Of a DNA stretch of 64,000 nucleotides, positions 26,437-35,049 are shown piece by piece; position 1 is the first letter of the stretch; every line of letters begins with the position of its first letter. The notes beneath the pieces were generated by a model that worked only from the letters and a program-made list of their open reading frames with translations, had not been told where the DNA came from and made no database searches. The DNA is from Roseomonas fluvialis (GTDB lineage Bacteria > Pseudomonadota > Alphaproteobacteria > Acetobacterales > Acetobacteraceae). The position numbers and the translations under genes were made by a program. Location of the stretch: NCBI RefSeq assembly GCF_022846615.1, contig NZ_AP025637.1, forward strand, positions 1,730,501 to 1,794,500, written 5' to 3'.

Positions 26437-27530
26437 GGCCGCGCGTCCTCGACCACGCGGCGCATGGCGGCGCGGAAGGCGGCGCGGGAGAAGCGCTCGG
26501 CCTGCGCGCGGCAGGCGGCGGGGCTGATGGACAGTGTTTCGAAGCGATCGACCGCGGCGATGATCGCCTCGGGCGTCTGGGCGTCGAAGAACAGGCCGGT
26601 GTCATCCGTCACGATGTCCCGCGCGCCGCCGCGGCCATACGCGATGACGGGTGTGCCGCAGGCCAGGGCCTCGACCGTCGCGATGCCGAAATCCTCCTCC
26701 GCGGCGAAGACGCAGGCGCGCGCGGATTGCGTGAGCGAGACGAGCTCCGCCGTCGCGACGCGTCCGCGAAACTCGATGTTGGGCGCGCCGGCCGCGGCCT
26801 CGCGCACACGCGCCTCGTTGGTGCCGTCGCCCACGATCACCAGGCGGCGTCCGGGCATGCGCGCGAAGGCGGCGGTGATCACCTCGATGCGCTTGTAGGG
26901 CACCATGCGGGAGGCAGTGAGGTAGTGATCGCCCTTCGTCTCCTGCAGCGCGAAGCGCTCCACGTCGACCGGCGGGTGCACCACGATGCTGTCGCGCCGC
27001 CAGGCTTTGGCGATGCGCTCGGCGATGAAGGTGGAATTGGCCACGACCAGGTCGGGGCTGGCGGCGGAACTGCGGTCCCATTGCCGCAGCCGGTGCAGCA
27101 GGCGGCGCGCGTAAAGGCCTTTCAGCCCGCGCTCCATGCCGGATTCCCGCAGGTACTGGTGCTGCAGGTCCCAGGCATAGCGCATGGGGCTGTGCACGTA
27201 GCTGACATGCAGCTGCCCTGGCCCGGTGATCACGCCCTTCGCCACGGCGTGCGACGACGACAGCACCAGGTCGTAGCCGGACAGGTCGAACTGCTCGACC
27301 GCGATCGGCATCAGGCCGAGATACTTGCGGAAGTGCTTCCGCGCGAAGGGCAGGCGCTGGAGGAAGCTGGTGCGCACCGTGCGGCCGCCCAACCATCCGC
27401 GCTCGGCCTCGGGCATGAAGTCGACCAGAACATGCAGATCGGCCTCGGGCCATTCGGCGAGCAGCTGCTCCACCACGCGCTCCGATCCGGCGAAGGAGTC
27501 CAGCCATTCATGGACGATGGCGACCTTCAT
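26433..27530 (-). CDS. Glycosyltransferase family 4 protein
   Basis: A 365-residue GT-B retaining glycosyltransferase. The N-terminal domain begins MKVAIVHEWLDSFAGSERVV, with ANSTFIAERI near 178 and VVHPPVDVERF near 195. The C-terminal donor-binding domain holds SRMVPYKRIEVI and the family-4 signature EEDFGIATVEALACGTPVIA near 280-300. The N-terminal motifs resemble mannosyltransferases of the WbaZ kind, although this is only a likeness. It overlaps both neighbours by ATGA. Confidence 0.92.
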   Translation of the reverse strand: MKVAIVHEWLDSFAGSERVVEQLLAEWPEADLHVLVDFMPEAERGWLGGRTVRTSFLQRLPFARKHFRKYLGLMPIAVEQFDLSGYDLVLSSSHAVAKGVITGPGQLHVSYVHSPMRYAWDLQHQYLRESGMERGLKGLYARRLLHRLRQWDRSSAASPDLVVANSTFIAERIAKAWRRDSIVVHPPVDVERFALQETKGDHYLTASRMVPYKRIEVITAAFARMPGRRLVIVGDGTNEARVREAAAGAPNIEFRGRVATAELVSLTQSARACVFAAEEDFGIATVEALACGTPVIAYGRGGARDIVTDDTGLFFDAQTPEAIIAAVDRFETLSISPAACRAQAERFSRAAFRAAMRRVVEDARP

Positions 27531-28603
27531 GCGCGAATCTCCGTCACGTGCGCGAGCAGCTCGCGCGCGGCGCCTTCCCAGGTGAAGCGGGTGGCGCGTG
27601 CGCGGCCGGCGTCGCGCAAGCCGTCGCGCAGGCCGTCCTCGGTGATGAGGCGGTCCAGTGCCTCGGCCAGTGTCGCGGGCTGCGCCGGGTCGAAATACAG
27701 CGCGGCCTCGCCGCAGACTTCCGGCACCGCGCCGGCATGGGCGGCGACAACGGCGCAGCCACAGGTCATGGCTTCCAGCGGCGGCAGCCCGAAGCCTTCG
27801 TAGCGGGAGGGAAACACCAGGCACAGAGCGTTCTCGTACAGCGCGCGCAGTTCGGAATCGGACACCCGCCCGAGCACGCGCGCGGCCCCGGCCGCCACGC
27901 CGCCCCCGGCGCGGAACACCGCGGGGTCGGCGGCGCCGGCCACCGCCAGCGTCAGCCCGTGCTGGCCCAGCACATCGGCCGCCGCGGTCAGCGCCGCGAG
28001 GTTCTTGTGCGCGGCAGGGTTGCCGACCACCAGCGCGTAGCGCGCGGGCTCCAGCCTGTGCCGGCCGAGCACCGCACCGTCGGCGGGAATGCGCAGGATG
28101 TGCTCGCCGCCTTCCGGCAGCACGGCGATGGACGCCGGATCGATGCGCAACGCCGCCGCGATGCGCCCGCGCGAGAAGTGCGACACGGTCAGGATGCGCG
28201 CCCCGCGCCGCGCGAGCAGGCGTTGCAGCAGCCGGTACCAGCTGCGGAAGGCGAAGGAATAGCTCTCCGGCGTGTCGAAGGCGCCGGCATCGTGGATCAC
28301 CACCGCCTGGCGCGCGCCGGCGAGGATCGGCGCGGTATTGCCGAGGTTCATCAGTACGTCGCCCCGCAGCGCGCGCGGCAGGTCCAGCTGTTCCCAGGCC
28401 TGGCCGCTGCGCGTGCCGGCCGGCTCGGCGCGCAGTGCGCGCAGCCCGGCATCGCGCGCCCCCGGCGGGTGCAACACGCGCGCGGCGGGCCATGCGCCGC
28501 GCGCGGCCAGTTCATCGGCGGCCGCGGTGATCTCGGTGGCGAAGCGCTGTACGCCGGTCATGCCCTGCGTCAGGAAGCGGCCATTGATGGCGATGCCCGT
28601 CAT
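27527..28603 (-). CDS. Glycosyltransferase family 4 protein
   Basis: A 358-residue GT-B glycosyltransferase. It begins MTGIAINGRFLTQGMTGVQR, followed by TVSHFSRGRIAAALRI near 155. In the C-terminal domain YALVVGNPAAHKNLAALTAA precedes FPSRYEGFGLPPLEAMTCGC near 270-290, the family-4 nucleotide-sugar motif. The start at 28603 overlaps the flippase stop (ATGA); the much longer frame upstream is antisense-free but lies inside the flippase gene and is rejected. Second acting gene of the cluster after the flippase. Confidence 0.91.
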   Translation of the reverse strand: MTGIAINGRFLTQGMTGVQRFATEITAAADELAARGAWPAARVLHPPGARDAGLRALRAEPAGTRSGQAWEQLDLPRALRGDVLMNLGNTAPILAGARQAVVIHDAGAFDTPESYSFAFRSWYRLLQRLLARRGARILTVSHFSRGRIAAALRIDPASIAVLPEGGEHILRIPADGAVLGRHRLEPARYALVVGNPAAHKNLAALTAAADVLGQHGLTLAVAGAADPAVFRAGGGVAAGAARVLGRVSDSELRALYENALCLVFPSRYEGFGLPPLEAMTCGCAVVAAHAGAVPEVCGEAALYFDPAQPATLAEALDRLITEDGLRDGLRDAGRARATRFTWEGAARELLAHVTEIRA

Positions 28604-30102
28604 GCGAACCCCGCGCGGCGCAGCAGGGCGCTGCGGTCCTCGGCGGGCGCGATGCGCCAGCCGAGTGCGACGACCGCGCCGAATGTCAGCGCGCCGACCA
28701 CGATGGCTGTGCCAAGTCCCAGCGGCACCATCGCCGCCAGGCCGATCCCCGCTGCGCCGAGCAGCGGCAGCAGCGCGCGCCCGGCCTCGCGCGCCGGCGG
28801 GTAGAAGCGCGCCGCCAGCAGGAAGCGCCCGGCGCAGTCGGTTGCCGCGCGCGCCGCCCAGGCGATCGCCGCACCCTCGATCCCCATCAGCACCAGCAGT
28901 AGCGCGCCGAGCGGCAGGAACACCGCCGCCTGCACCAGGGAGAAAGTCGCGACGACCTCGGGGCGGCCGATCGCATCCAGCAGCGTGCCGGGCACGAAGG
29001 CCAGGCAGGAGAAGAAGATCCCGACACCCAGGATGCGCAGCACCATCCCGCCGCCCTGCGCGAAGTCGTTGCCCAGCCACAGCCAGAGCAGCCACTCCGC
29101 CAGAGCCACCAGAACTAGGCAGGCCGGCAGCACCAAGGCGGCCACGATCAGCGTGCCGCGGCGCATCAGCAGCGCGGTGCGTTCGGGGGCCGAACGGAAG
29201 GAGGAGGCGATGGCCGGCAGCAGCGTCTGCGCCACCGCCACGGGCAGGATCCACATGCGCATGACGAGGTCGAGCGGTGTCGCATAGAACGCGACCGCCG
29301 TCAGCCCGATCAGCGCGCCGACCAGGAAGCGGTCGGCATACAGCAGCACCTGCGTCAGCGCCCCGGACAGGGACATCCACCCGCCCTGGCGCAGCAGCGG
29401 CCGCAGCAGCCCGAAGCCCGGGCGCGCCAGCCCCAGCCCCGGCACGTCGCGCCAGGCGAGCGCGGCATAGGCGAGGCCGCTGACCAGCCGCACCAGCACA
29501 AGGGCCACCATCACCGCCACGAGGCTGTCGAAGGCCAGCAGCGCGAAAACCGGGCCCAGGTAGTAGAAGACGCTGACCGGCATGTTCACCAGGTTCGCCG
29601 CGCGGAAGCGCTGCCAGGCCGCCAGCACCCCCCACAGCGCGGCATTGATCACCACCAGCGGCGCGGCCGCGGCCAGCACGCGAAAGGCGGCAAGGGCTTC
29701 CGCTTCCAGCGCCGGGGGCACCAGCAGCACGCGCCCGATCAGCACCGGCATGAACCACCAGGCCAGCGCCGCCATCAGGATGGACACGCCCAGCAGCGAC
29801 CACAGCGTCGCGCCCACCAGCGCGGGGGCCTCGGCTCCGCGGCCTTCGCCAATCCGCTCCGACACCGCGCGCGTCAATGCCATGCCGAGGCCGAGGTCGA
29901 AGACGCCGAAGATCCCCACCAGCGCGAGAGCGAGGGTGAACAGCCCCCAGCGATCCGTTCCCATCAGGTGGACCAGCACCGGTGTCAGCGCGAGCGCGAG
30001 CAGCAACGGGATGCCCCGCCCGAGCGCGTTCCAGAGCACGCCCGAGACCAGCCTGCGCCCGCCGGTCCGTTCCTGCGCGCCGTCGGGCGCCGTCGCTGTC
30101 AT
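28600..30102 (-). CDS. Wzx-like polysaccharide flippase (MOP superfamily)
   Basis: A 500-residue integral membrane protein with about 12-14 predicted helices and the lipopolysaccharide/polysaccharide biosynthesis fold (RfbX/Wzx group). The start region RLVSGVLWNALGRGIPLLLA is typical of the family. It would flip undecaprenyl-linked repeat units across the inner membrane. It is the first gene of a five-gene coupled operon. Upstream lies a 309-bp gap holding a repeat, then the initiating transferase gene. No Wzy polymerase or Wza/Wzc export genes are in the window. Confidence 0.9.
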   Translation of the reverse strand: MTATAPDGAQERTGGRRLVSGVLWNALGRGIPLLLALALTPVLVHLMGTDRWGLFTLALALVGIFGVFDLGLGMALTRAVSERIGEGRGAEAPALVGATLWSLLGVSILMAALAWWFMPVLIGRVLLVPPALEAEALAAFRVLAAAAPLVVINAALWGVLAAWQRFRAANLVNMPVSVFYYLGPVFALLAFDSLVAVMVALVLVRLVSGLAYAALAWRDVPGLGLARPGFGLLRPLLRQGGWMSLSGALTQVLLYADRFLVGALIGLTAVAFYATPLDLVMRMWILPVAVAQTLLPAIASSFRSAPERTALLMRRGTLIVAALVLPACLVLVALAEWLLWLWLGNDFAQGGGMVLRILGVGIFFSCLAFVPGTLLDAIGRPEVVATFSLVQAAVFLPLGALLLVLMGIEGAAIAWAARAATDCAGRFLLAARFYPPAREAGRALLPLLGAAGIGLAAMVPLGLGTAIVVGALTFGAVVALGWRIAPAEDRSALLRRAGFA

Positions 30103-30238
30103 GGGGTGGGTCCGATTCGGAGCGCCGGAGGGATCATGGGGAATGACAGTCTAGAGCGACGGCGTGGCACCTGGCGCGGAATCGGCTGCACACGGCGGCT
30201 ATGTCGGCTCGCGCTTCCCGTGCCCCTTACGCCACCCA

Positions 30239-30365
30239 GCGGATCGCGCGACGGCGCGATCCGAGAGCGCAACGCGCGGCCGCGCCGAGACAGTCAGTCG
30301 CCCTAGCGCACCAGTGCGTGGCGCGAAGGCAAGGCGGGCGGATGCCCGCCGCCCGCCGTCTGAGG
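30239..30365 (+). repeat. Interspersed ~128-bp intergenic repeat, copy A
   Basis: This stretch aligns along its whole length with 40410-40538 in the same orientation. Both start with a palindrome of the form GCGGATCGCG...CGCGATCC and end with an identical 33-base block containing GGCGGGCGGATGCCCGCC and GTCTGAGG. The terminal block folds into a GC-rich hairpin. Each full copy sits downstream of a minus-strand gene stop. It fills much of the 309-bp gap between flippase and initiating transferase genes, in which I see no gene. Confidence 0.75.
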
Positions 30366-30390
30366 ATCATGCAAACATCGATTGGATTCT

Positions 30391-30406
30391 GGCTGCCGCG
30401 GCAGCC
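30391..30406 (-). terminator. Perfect palindrome after the sugar transferase stop
   Basis: GGCTGCCGCGGCAGCC is a perfect 16-bp palindrome 5 bases beyond the stop of the minus-strand sugar transferase gene. No T-run follows, so it may be an mRNA 3' end stabiliser or a weak terminator rather than a standard intrinsic terminator. Confidence 0.35.
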
Positions 30407-30411
30407 CGCAT

Positions 30412-31125
30412 TCAATGCGCGCCGCGCCGCGAGAGGACGGCGACCGGCGTCTTCAGAAGGATGCGCACATCCGCCAGCATCGAGGGCTGCGAGACATAGG
30501 CGACGTCGAGAGCGACGCGCTGGTCGTAGGTCGTCTCGCTGCGGCCGCTCACCTGCCACAGGCCGGTGATGCCGGGGCGCACCGTCACGTAATGCGCCGC
30601 CGCTGCGCCGTAGTATCGGTCGAGTTCGGCCTGCGTGACCGGGCGCGGGCCAACGATGCTCATCTCGCCACGCAGCACGTTGATCAGCTGCGGCAGTTCG
30701 TCGAGCGAGGTGGCGCGCAGGAACCGGCCGATGCGGGTGATGCGCGGGTCGTACTTCAGCTTGCGGGTGGTCTCCCACTCCGCGCGCGCCGCGGGGTCGA
30801 TGGCGAGCAGTGCGTCGAGCCGCGCCTGGCTGTCGATCACCATGGAACGGAACTTGAGGCAGCCGAAGATGCGCCCGGCGCGGCCCACGCGCGGATGCGC
30901 GTAGAAGGCAGGCCCACCATCGGCGCGCACCAGGAGCGCGACCACGAGGAAAAAGGGCGATGCCAGCAGCAGCGCCGTCCCGGCGATCGCGATGTCGACC
31001 AGCCGCTTGGCCATCGGCAGGCGCGCCGCGGCGCGATCGGCCGAACCGAGGAAGCCGGACAGGCTTGCGATGGCGCGCGAAGGCGCATCCTGCGGGGGGA
31101 GAGGACCAACCGGAACGCTGGACAT
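30412..31125 (-). CDS. Sugar transferase (ExoY-like initiating phosphoglycosyltransferase)
   Basis: A 237-residue monotopic phosphoglycosyltransferase that moves a sugar-1-phosphate from a nucleotide sugar to undecaprenyl phosphate, the first step of a repeat unit. A single hydrophobic re-entrant segment lies near 45-70, followed by KFRSMV near 98, TSLDELPQLINVLRGEMSIVGPRP split over about 150-172 and PGITGLWQVSGRSETTYDQR near 195-214. The multi-helix N-terminal domain of WcaJ-like enzymes is absent. The start at 31125 is the first in-frame ATG giving a normal N-terminus; a longer upstream frame is proline/arginine-rich and doubtful. Confidence 0.9.
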   Translation of the reverse strand: MSSVPVGPLPPQDAPSRAIASLSGFLGSADRAAARLPMAKRLVDIAIAGTALLLASPFFLVVALLVRADGGPAFYAHPRVGRAGRIFGCLKFRSMVIDSQARLDALLAIDPAARAEWETTRKLKYDPRITRIGRFLRATSLDELPQLINVLRGEMSIVGPRPVTQAELDRYYGAAAAHYVTVRPGITGLWQVSGRSETTYDQRVALDVAYVSQPSMLADVRILLKTPVAVLSRRGAH

Positions 31126-31466
31126 GAGCGAAGCGGGCCTTCTGGGTGTACCGCGCCGGTGGGGGCCGGCGGCGGCCAAAGGGTGTCCCTCCGGACCTGG
31201 AGCGCCCTCGCCGCGTGGCGGCCGGGGGCGGACCCGATCCTCGGGTAACGGCAAGATGGTCGTCGGCGCGGGCGGATGTGGGACCGGCTTGCGGCGGGAT
31301 TGTGGCGGCGCAGCATTCCGCATCCGGATCGCAGCGGGAGGGATTCACGCCATCGCCGGGCGTGCTGATTCACACCGTGCCGCAGGACACCGGGCCAAGC
31401 CCTTCATGTCGGCTGAACTTGCCTGCGATGCCTCGCGTCATCTAGACGCGCCGGGTCCGTTGCGGA
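31126..31466. other. Divergent intergenic region, no gene seen
   Basis: The 341 bp separate the minus-strand sugar transferase start from the plus-strand membrane protein start. It should contain both promoters and possibly untranslated leaders. I found no convincing promoter boxes, hairpin with T-run, or conserved small frame in it. Confidence 0.5.
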
Positions 31467-33089
31467 GTGCGCACCCTGTCTTTCCGGCTGGCCGCGGCCC
31501 TGTCCTATGTCGTCGCGCTGGCCATCGGCCTCGCGATGGTCACAGCACTTTTTCCGATCGACGTCCTGGTGCCGCGGGCGGGGATGGGCTGGGCGCCGCA
31601 GGGCGATGCCGCGCAGCACGCCATCGCGCAGCGATACTTCCTGGGCGACGCCTGGCGCTGGCCGCCACTGGTGGCGCGCAACCTGATCCCGCCGGAGGGG
31701 CTGAACATCGCCTTCTCCGATGGCATCCCGCTGCAGGCGATGCTGCTCAAGGCGCTGCGCGGCGTGCTGCCGGATGGCTTCCACGGCATCGGCCTGTGGT
31801 ACGCGATCGCCTGGGTGGCGCAGCCGGTCGCTGCCGTGTGGTGCCTGCGCGCGGCGGGCGAGACGCGCCTGCTGCCCGCCATCGGCGTGGCGCTGGCGGC
31901 GGTCTCGATGCCGGCCTTCATCAACCGCTACGGCCATGCGGCGCTGACCGGGCAGTTCACGATCTTCGTCGCGCTGGGATTCTACCTGCGCTTGGTGCGG
32001 GCGCCGTCGGTCGCGCTGTGGGCAGGGGCGGCGGCTGCGATGGTCGCGACGCTGCTGATCCACCCCTACCTGGCGGCGATGGCGCTCGCGCTATTGGCCG
32101 CTACGCCGCTGACGCTGCTGCTGCGCGGCGATTCGCGCTGGGTCGGCGCGGGCATCGGCGTGGCGGTGGCGGTGGTGCTGGTGGCCGGCGTGATGCTCGC
32201 CTTCGGCTATGTCGGCGCGCAGGGCGATGGCGGCTTCGGGCAATTCGCGCTGAACCTGGCCTCGCCGTTCTGGCCCTATCGGTCCTGGGTGCTGGGCGCG
32301 CTCGCGCCGCAGGAGATCGACGCGACCGGTCATGGCGGGTGGGAAGGCTACAACTGGCTCGGCCTTGGCCTGCTGGTGGCGATCGCGGCTGTGCTGGCCA
32401 CGCGGCCGCGCGCGACCGGCGCGGCGCTGCGCCGCCATGCGGGCCTGGTGCTTGCGCTGGCGGGGCTGACGGTGCTCGCGGTGTCGTTCCGGGTGGGGGC
32501 GGGGGAGGCGATCCTGCTCGACCTCGGCCCGGCGCCGGGGTTTCTCGAGCAGTTCCGCGCCTCGGGTCGGTTCTTCTGGCCGGTGGGCTGCGCGCTGCTG
32601 ATCGGCACGGCGGCGCTGCTGGCGCGCGCGCCGCATATCGGGTCGCTGTCGGTGCTGGCGATGGGCCTGGTGCAATTCGCCGATGCCGCGCCGAATCGTG
32701 CCGCACTCGCGGCCTGGGCGGACCAGCGCCCGGCCTGGGTGGTCGATGCGCCGGCGCTGCGCGGGTTGCTGGCGCAGGCGGAGAGCGTGACGGTGCTGCC
32801 CTCCTGGCCCTGCGTGCCGCCGCGCGACCCCTTCGGCGACCATGTGCGGCAGTTGCAGGTGCTGACGCTCGCGGCGGAGCGGCCCGTGCCGGCCAACACC
32901 ATGTACGTCGCGCGCTGGCGCGGCGCGCGGCCGGCCTGCACGGATGCGGCGGTGCTGGCGACGCCGCTCGCACCCGGCGAATTGCGCATCATCCTGCCCG
33001 GCGCGCGCGAGGCCGCGATGGCCACCATGCCGGACGCCGCGTCGCGCTGCGCGCCGCTCGGCGAGTTGTTGGTCTGCGGGCCGCGGTGA
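31467..33089 (+). CDS. Multi-pass membrane protein, possible GT-C-type glycosyltransferase
   Basis: A 540-residue protein with a GTG start at 31467; an in-frame TAG lies just upstream. About 10-11 membrane helices run from residue 5 to about 400, and a soluble C-terminal part of about 130 residues follows. The first periplasmic loop has an acidic motif, APQGDAAQHAIAQRYFLGD, placed like the catalytic loop of GT-C enzymes. I do not recognise a named family with certainty; it resembles DUF6311-like proteins. It converges, with 1 bp between stops, on a GtrB/DPM-like gene that could supply its polyprenyl-phosphate sugar donor. Polymerase activity is an alternative. Confidence 0.65.
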   Translation: MRTLSFRLAAALSYVVALAIGLAMVTALFPIDVLVPRAGMGWAPQGDAAQHAIAQRYFLGDAWRWPPLVARNLIPPEGLNIAFSDGIPLQAMLLKALRGVLPDGFHGIGLWYAIAWVAQPVAAVWCLRAAGETRLLPAIGVALAAVSMPAFINRYGHAALTGQFTIFVALGFYLRLVRAPSVALWAGAAAAMVATLLIHPYLAAMALALLAATPLTLLLRGDSRWVGAGIGVAVAVVLVAGVMLAFGYVGAQGDGGFGQFALNLASPFWPYRSWVLGALAPQEIDATGHGGWEGYNWLGLGLLVAIAAVLATRPRATGAALRRHAGLVLALAGLTVLAVSFRVGAGEAILLDLGPAPGFLEQFRASGRFFWPVGCALLIGTAALLARAPHIGSLSVLAMGLVQFADAAPNRAALAAWADQRPAWVVDAPALRGLLAQAESVTVLPSWPCVPPRDPFGDHVRQLQVLTLAAERPVPANTMYVARWRGARPACTDAAVLATPLAPGELRIILPGAREAAMATMPDAASRCAPLGELLVCGPR

Positions 33090-33090
33090 C

Positions 33091-34074
33091 TCAGGCGGAC
33101 CGGCGCAGGGTCTCGACGGCGCCGGCGGAAATGCGGCTCGGGCTGTAGCGTTCGGTGAAATAGAGCGGGCGCTGCTTGGTCTCGTTGAAGATGCGCCCGA
33201 GGTATTCGCCGATGATCCCCAGCATCATCATCTGCACCCCGCCCAGGAACAGCGTGACCGCCAGCAGCGACGGATAGCCCGCGACCGGGTTGCCGCGGAA
33301 CAGCGTGCCCGTGACGATGAACACCAGGTAGCAGGACGCCAGCACCGCGATGCCGAAGCCGAAATAGGTCGCGACCTTGAGCGGTGCGACGGTGAAGGAG
33401 GTGATGCCCTCCAGCGAGAAGTTCCACAGCTTCCAGTAGTTCCACTTGGTCTCGCCGGCGGCGCGCGGGGCGCGGTCGTAGCGCACCGCCTTGGACGGGA
33501 AGCCGATCCAGGCGAACAGCCCCTTCATGAAGCGGTGCTGTTCGCGCAGCTTCAGCAGCGCGTCGGTCGCGCGGCGGCTCATCAGGCGGAAATCGCCGGT
33601 GTCGGGTGGCAGCTTCACCTTCCCGCCCAGGCGCTGCATCACGCGGTAGAAGCCGGCGGCGGTCGCCTTCTTCACCCAGGTCTCGCCCTCGCGCGTGTTG
33701 CGCTGGGCGTAGACCACGTCGAAGCCCTCGCGCCAGGCGGCGACCAGGGCGGGGATGACCTCGGGCGGGTCCTGCAGGTCGGCATCGATGACCACGATCG
33801 CCTCGGTGCCGCGCGCGTGGTCGAGGCCGGCGGTCAGCGCGATCTCCTTGCCGAAGTTGCGCGAGAGGTTGACCACGGCGGCGCGCGGGTCGTCGCGCTG
33901 CAGGCCGAGCATCACGTCCAGCGTCGTGTCGCGCGAGCCGTCATTCACATAGACGACCTCCCAGGCGATGCCGATCCCCTCCAGCGCGCCGGCCAGGCGG
34001 CGATGGAATTCGGGCAGGACCTCCTGCTCGTTATAGGCGGGCACGACGATGGACAGCGCGGGGGCGTCGGTCAT
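33091..34074 (-). CDS. Glycosyltransferase family 2, GtrB/dolichyl-phosphate-mannose-synthase-like
   Basis: A 327-residue membrane-bound GT2 enzyme. The catalytic domain starts LSIVVPAYNEQEVLPEFHRR, with VYVNDGSRDTT, SRNFGKEIALTAGLDHA and the metal site VIDADLQDPPEVI near 96-108. QHRFMKGLFAWIGFPSKAV lies near 190. Two C-terminal membrane helices (about 230-255 and 268-290) match the GtrB/DPMS arrangement. It should transfer a sugar to undecaprenyl phosphate, making a donor for a GT-C enzyme, for which the convergent membrane protein gene is the obvious candidate. Confidence 0.92.
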   Translation of the reverse strand: MTDAPALSIVVPAYNEQEVLPEFHRRLAGALEGIGIAWEVVYVNDGSRDTTLDVMLGLQRDDPRAAVVNLSRNFGKEIALTAGLDHARGTEAIVVIDADLQDPPEVIPALVAAWREGFDVVYAQRNTREGETWVKKATAAGFYRVMQRLGGKVKLPPDTGDFRLMSRRATDALLKLREQHRFMKGLFAWIGFPSKAVRYDRAPRAAGETKWNYWKLWNFSLEGITSFTVAPLKVATYFGFGIAVLASCYLVFIVTGTLFRGNPVAGYPSLLAVTLFLGGVQMMMLGIIGEYLGRIFNETKQRPLYFTERYSPSRISAGAVETLRRSA

Positions 34075-34239
34075 GGAGCGTTCCGGGCGGGCGGTGGGCA
34101 CGCGACACCGCCAGGAACAGCACGCGGCGGGCCAAATCAAGGCAGCATTGCTGCGCGCCGGGCTGAGCAGGCCCCGGCAGGGTCGCCAAGCCGGGCGAAG
34201 GCGCGTAATCCGGACGGCAAGCAAGGTGGTGGAGGAAGC

Positions 34240-35049
34240 GTGCTCGATCTGACAGGCAAGGGTGCCATCGTGACCGGCGCGGGCTCGGTGGGGCCGGGCT
34301 GGGGCAATGGCAAGGCGACGGCGGTGCTGCTGGCCCGCCAGGGTGCCGCGGTGTTCTGCATCGACAACAACCCGGAGGCGGTAGCCGAGACGGTCGGCCT
34401 CATCACTGCGGAGGGTGGGCGCGCCATCGCCCACACCGCCGACGCGACCCGCAGCGAGGACGTGAAGGCGGCCATCGAGGCCGCGGTCGCTGCCTTCGGG
34501 CGGCTCGATATCCTGGTGAACAATGTCGGCGGGTCGCATCCCGGCAGCGCGGAATCCATGACCGAGGAGGTCTGGGACCGGCAATTCGACATCAACCTGC
34601 GCAGCGCCTTCCTGGGCTGCAAGCACGCGCTGCCGCATCTGCGCGCGCATAAGACGGCGGCGATCGTGAACATCGCCTCGATCGCCGCGCTGCGCATGAG
34701 CGGCGACCGGCCGCATATCGCGTACTCGGCGTCCAAGATGGGCGTGATCGGGCTGTCGAAGTCGGTCGCGATGGACCAGGCCAGGCATGGCGTGCGCTGC
34801 AACACCGTCATCCCCGGCCTGATGCACACGCCGCTCGTGGAGAACCGGCTGCTTCGGCAGTTGGGTGCCAACGACGCCGCCACGCTGATCGCCAAGCGCG
34901 ACGCGCAGGTGCCCATGGGCAAGATGGGGACCGGCTGGGACGTGGCGCACGCCGTGCTGTTCCTCGCCTCGGACGAGGCGCACTACATCACGGGCACTGA
35001 GATCATCGTCGATGGCGGCATGAGCGCCATGATGCCGGGGGCCGCATGA
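34240..35049 (+). CDS. SDR family oxidoreductase
   Basis: A 269-residue classical short-chain dehydrogenase. The nucleotide-binding motif is TGAGSVGPGWGNG (about 12-24, longer than the usual TGxxxGxG), with NNVGG near 93, the catalytic Ser region IVNIASIAAL near 143 and YSASKMG (YxxxK) near 161. The GTG at 34240 is the likely start, with GGAGGA just upstream. Its stop overlaps the next ATG (ATGA), linking it to the carboxymuconolactone-decarboxylase-like gene. Substrate is unknown. Confidence 0.9.
   Translation: MLDLTGKGAIVTGAGSVGPGWGNGKATAVLLARQGAAVFCIDNNPEAVAETVGLITAEGGRAIAHTADATRSEDVKAAIEAAVAAFGRLDILVNNVGGSHPGSAESMTEEVWDRQFDINLRSAFLGCKHALPHLRAHKTAAIVNIASIAALRMSGDRPHIAYSASKMGVIGLSKSVAMDQARHGVRCNTVIPGLMHTPLVENRLLRQLGANDAATLIAKRDAQVPMGKMGTGWDVAHAVLFLASDEAHYITGTEIIVDGGMSAMMPGAA

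Noticed and set aside
30166..30180. TGGCACCTGG near the flippase upstream region as a sigma-54 site
   Set aside because: The -12 TTGC element is missing at the required spacing. The same reasoning removed TGGCAC at 20792, 13320 and 53908.
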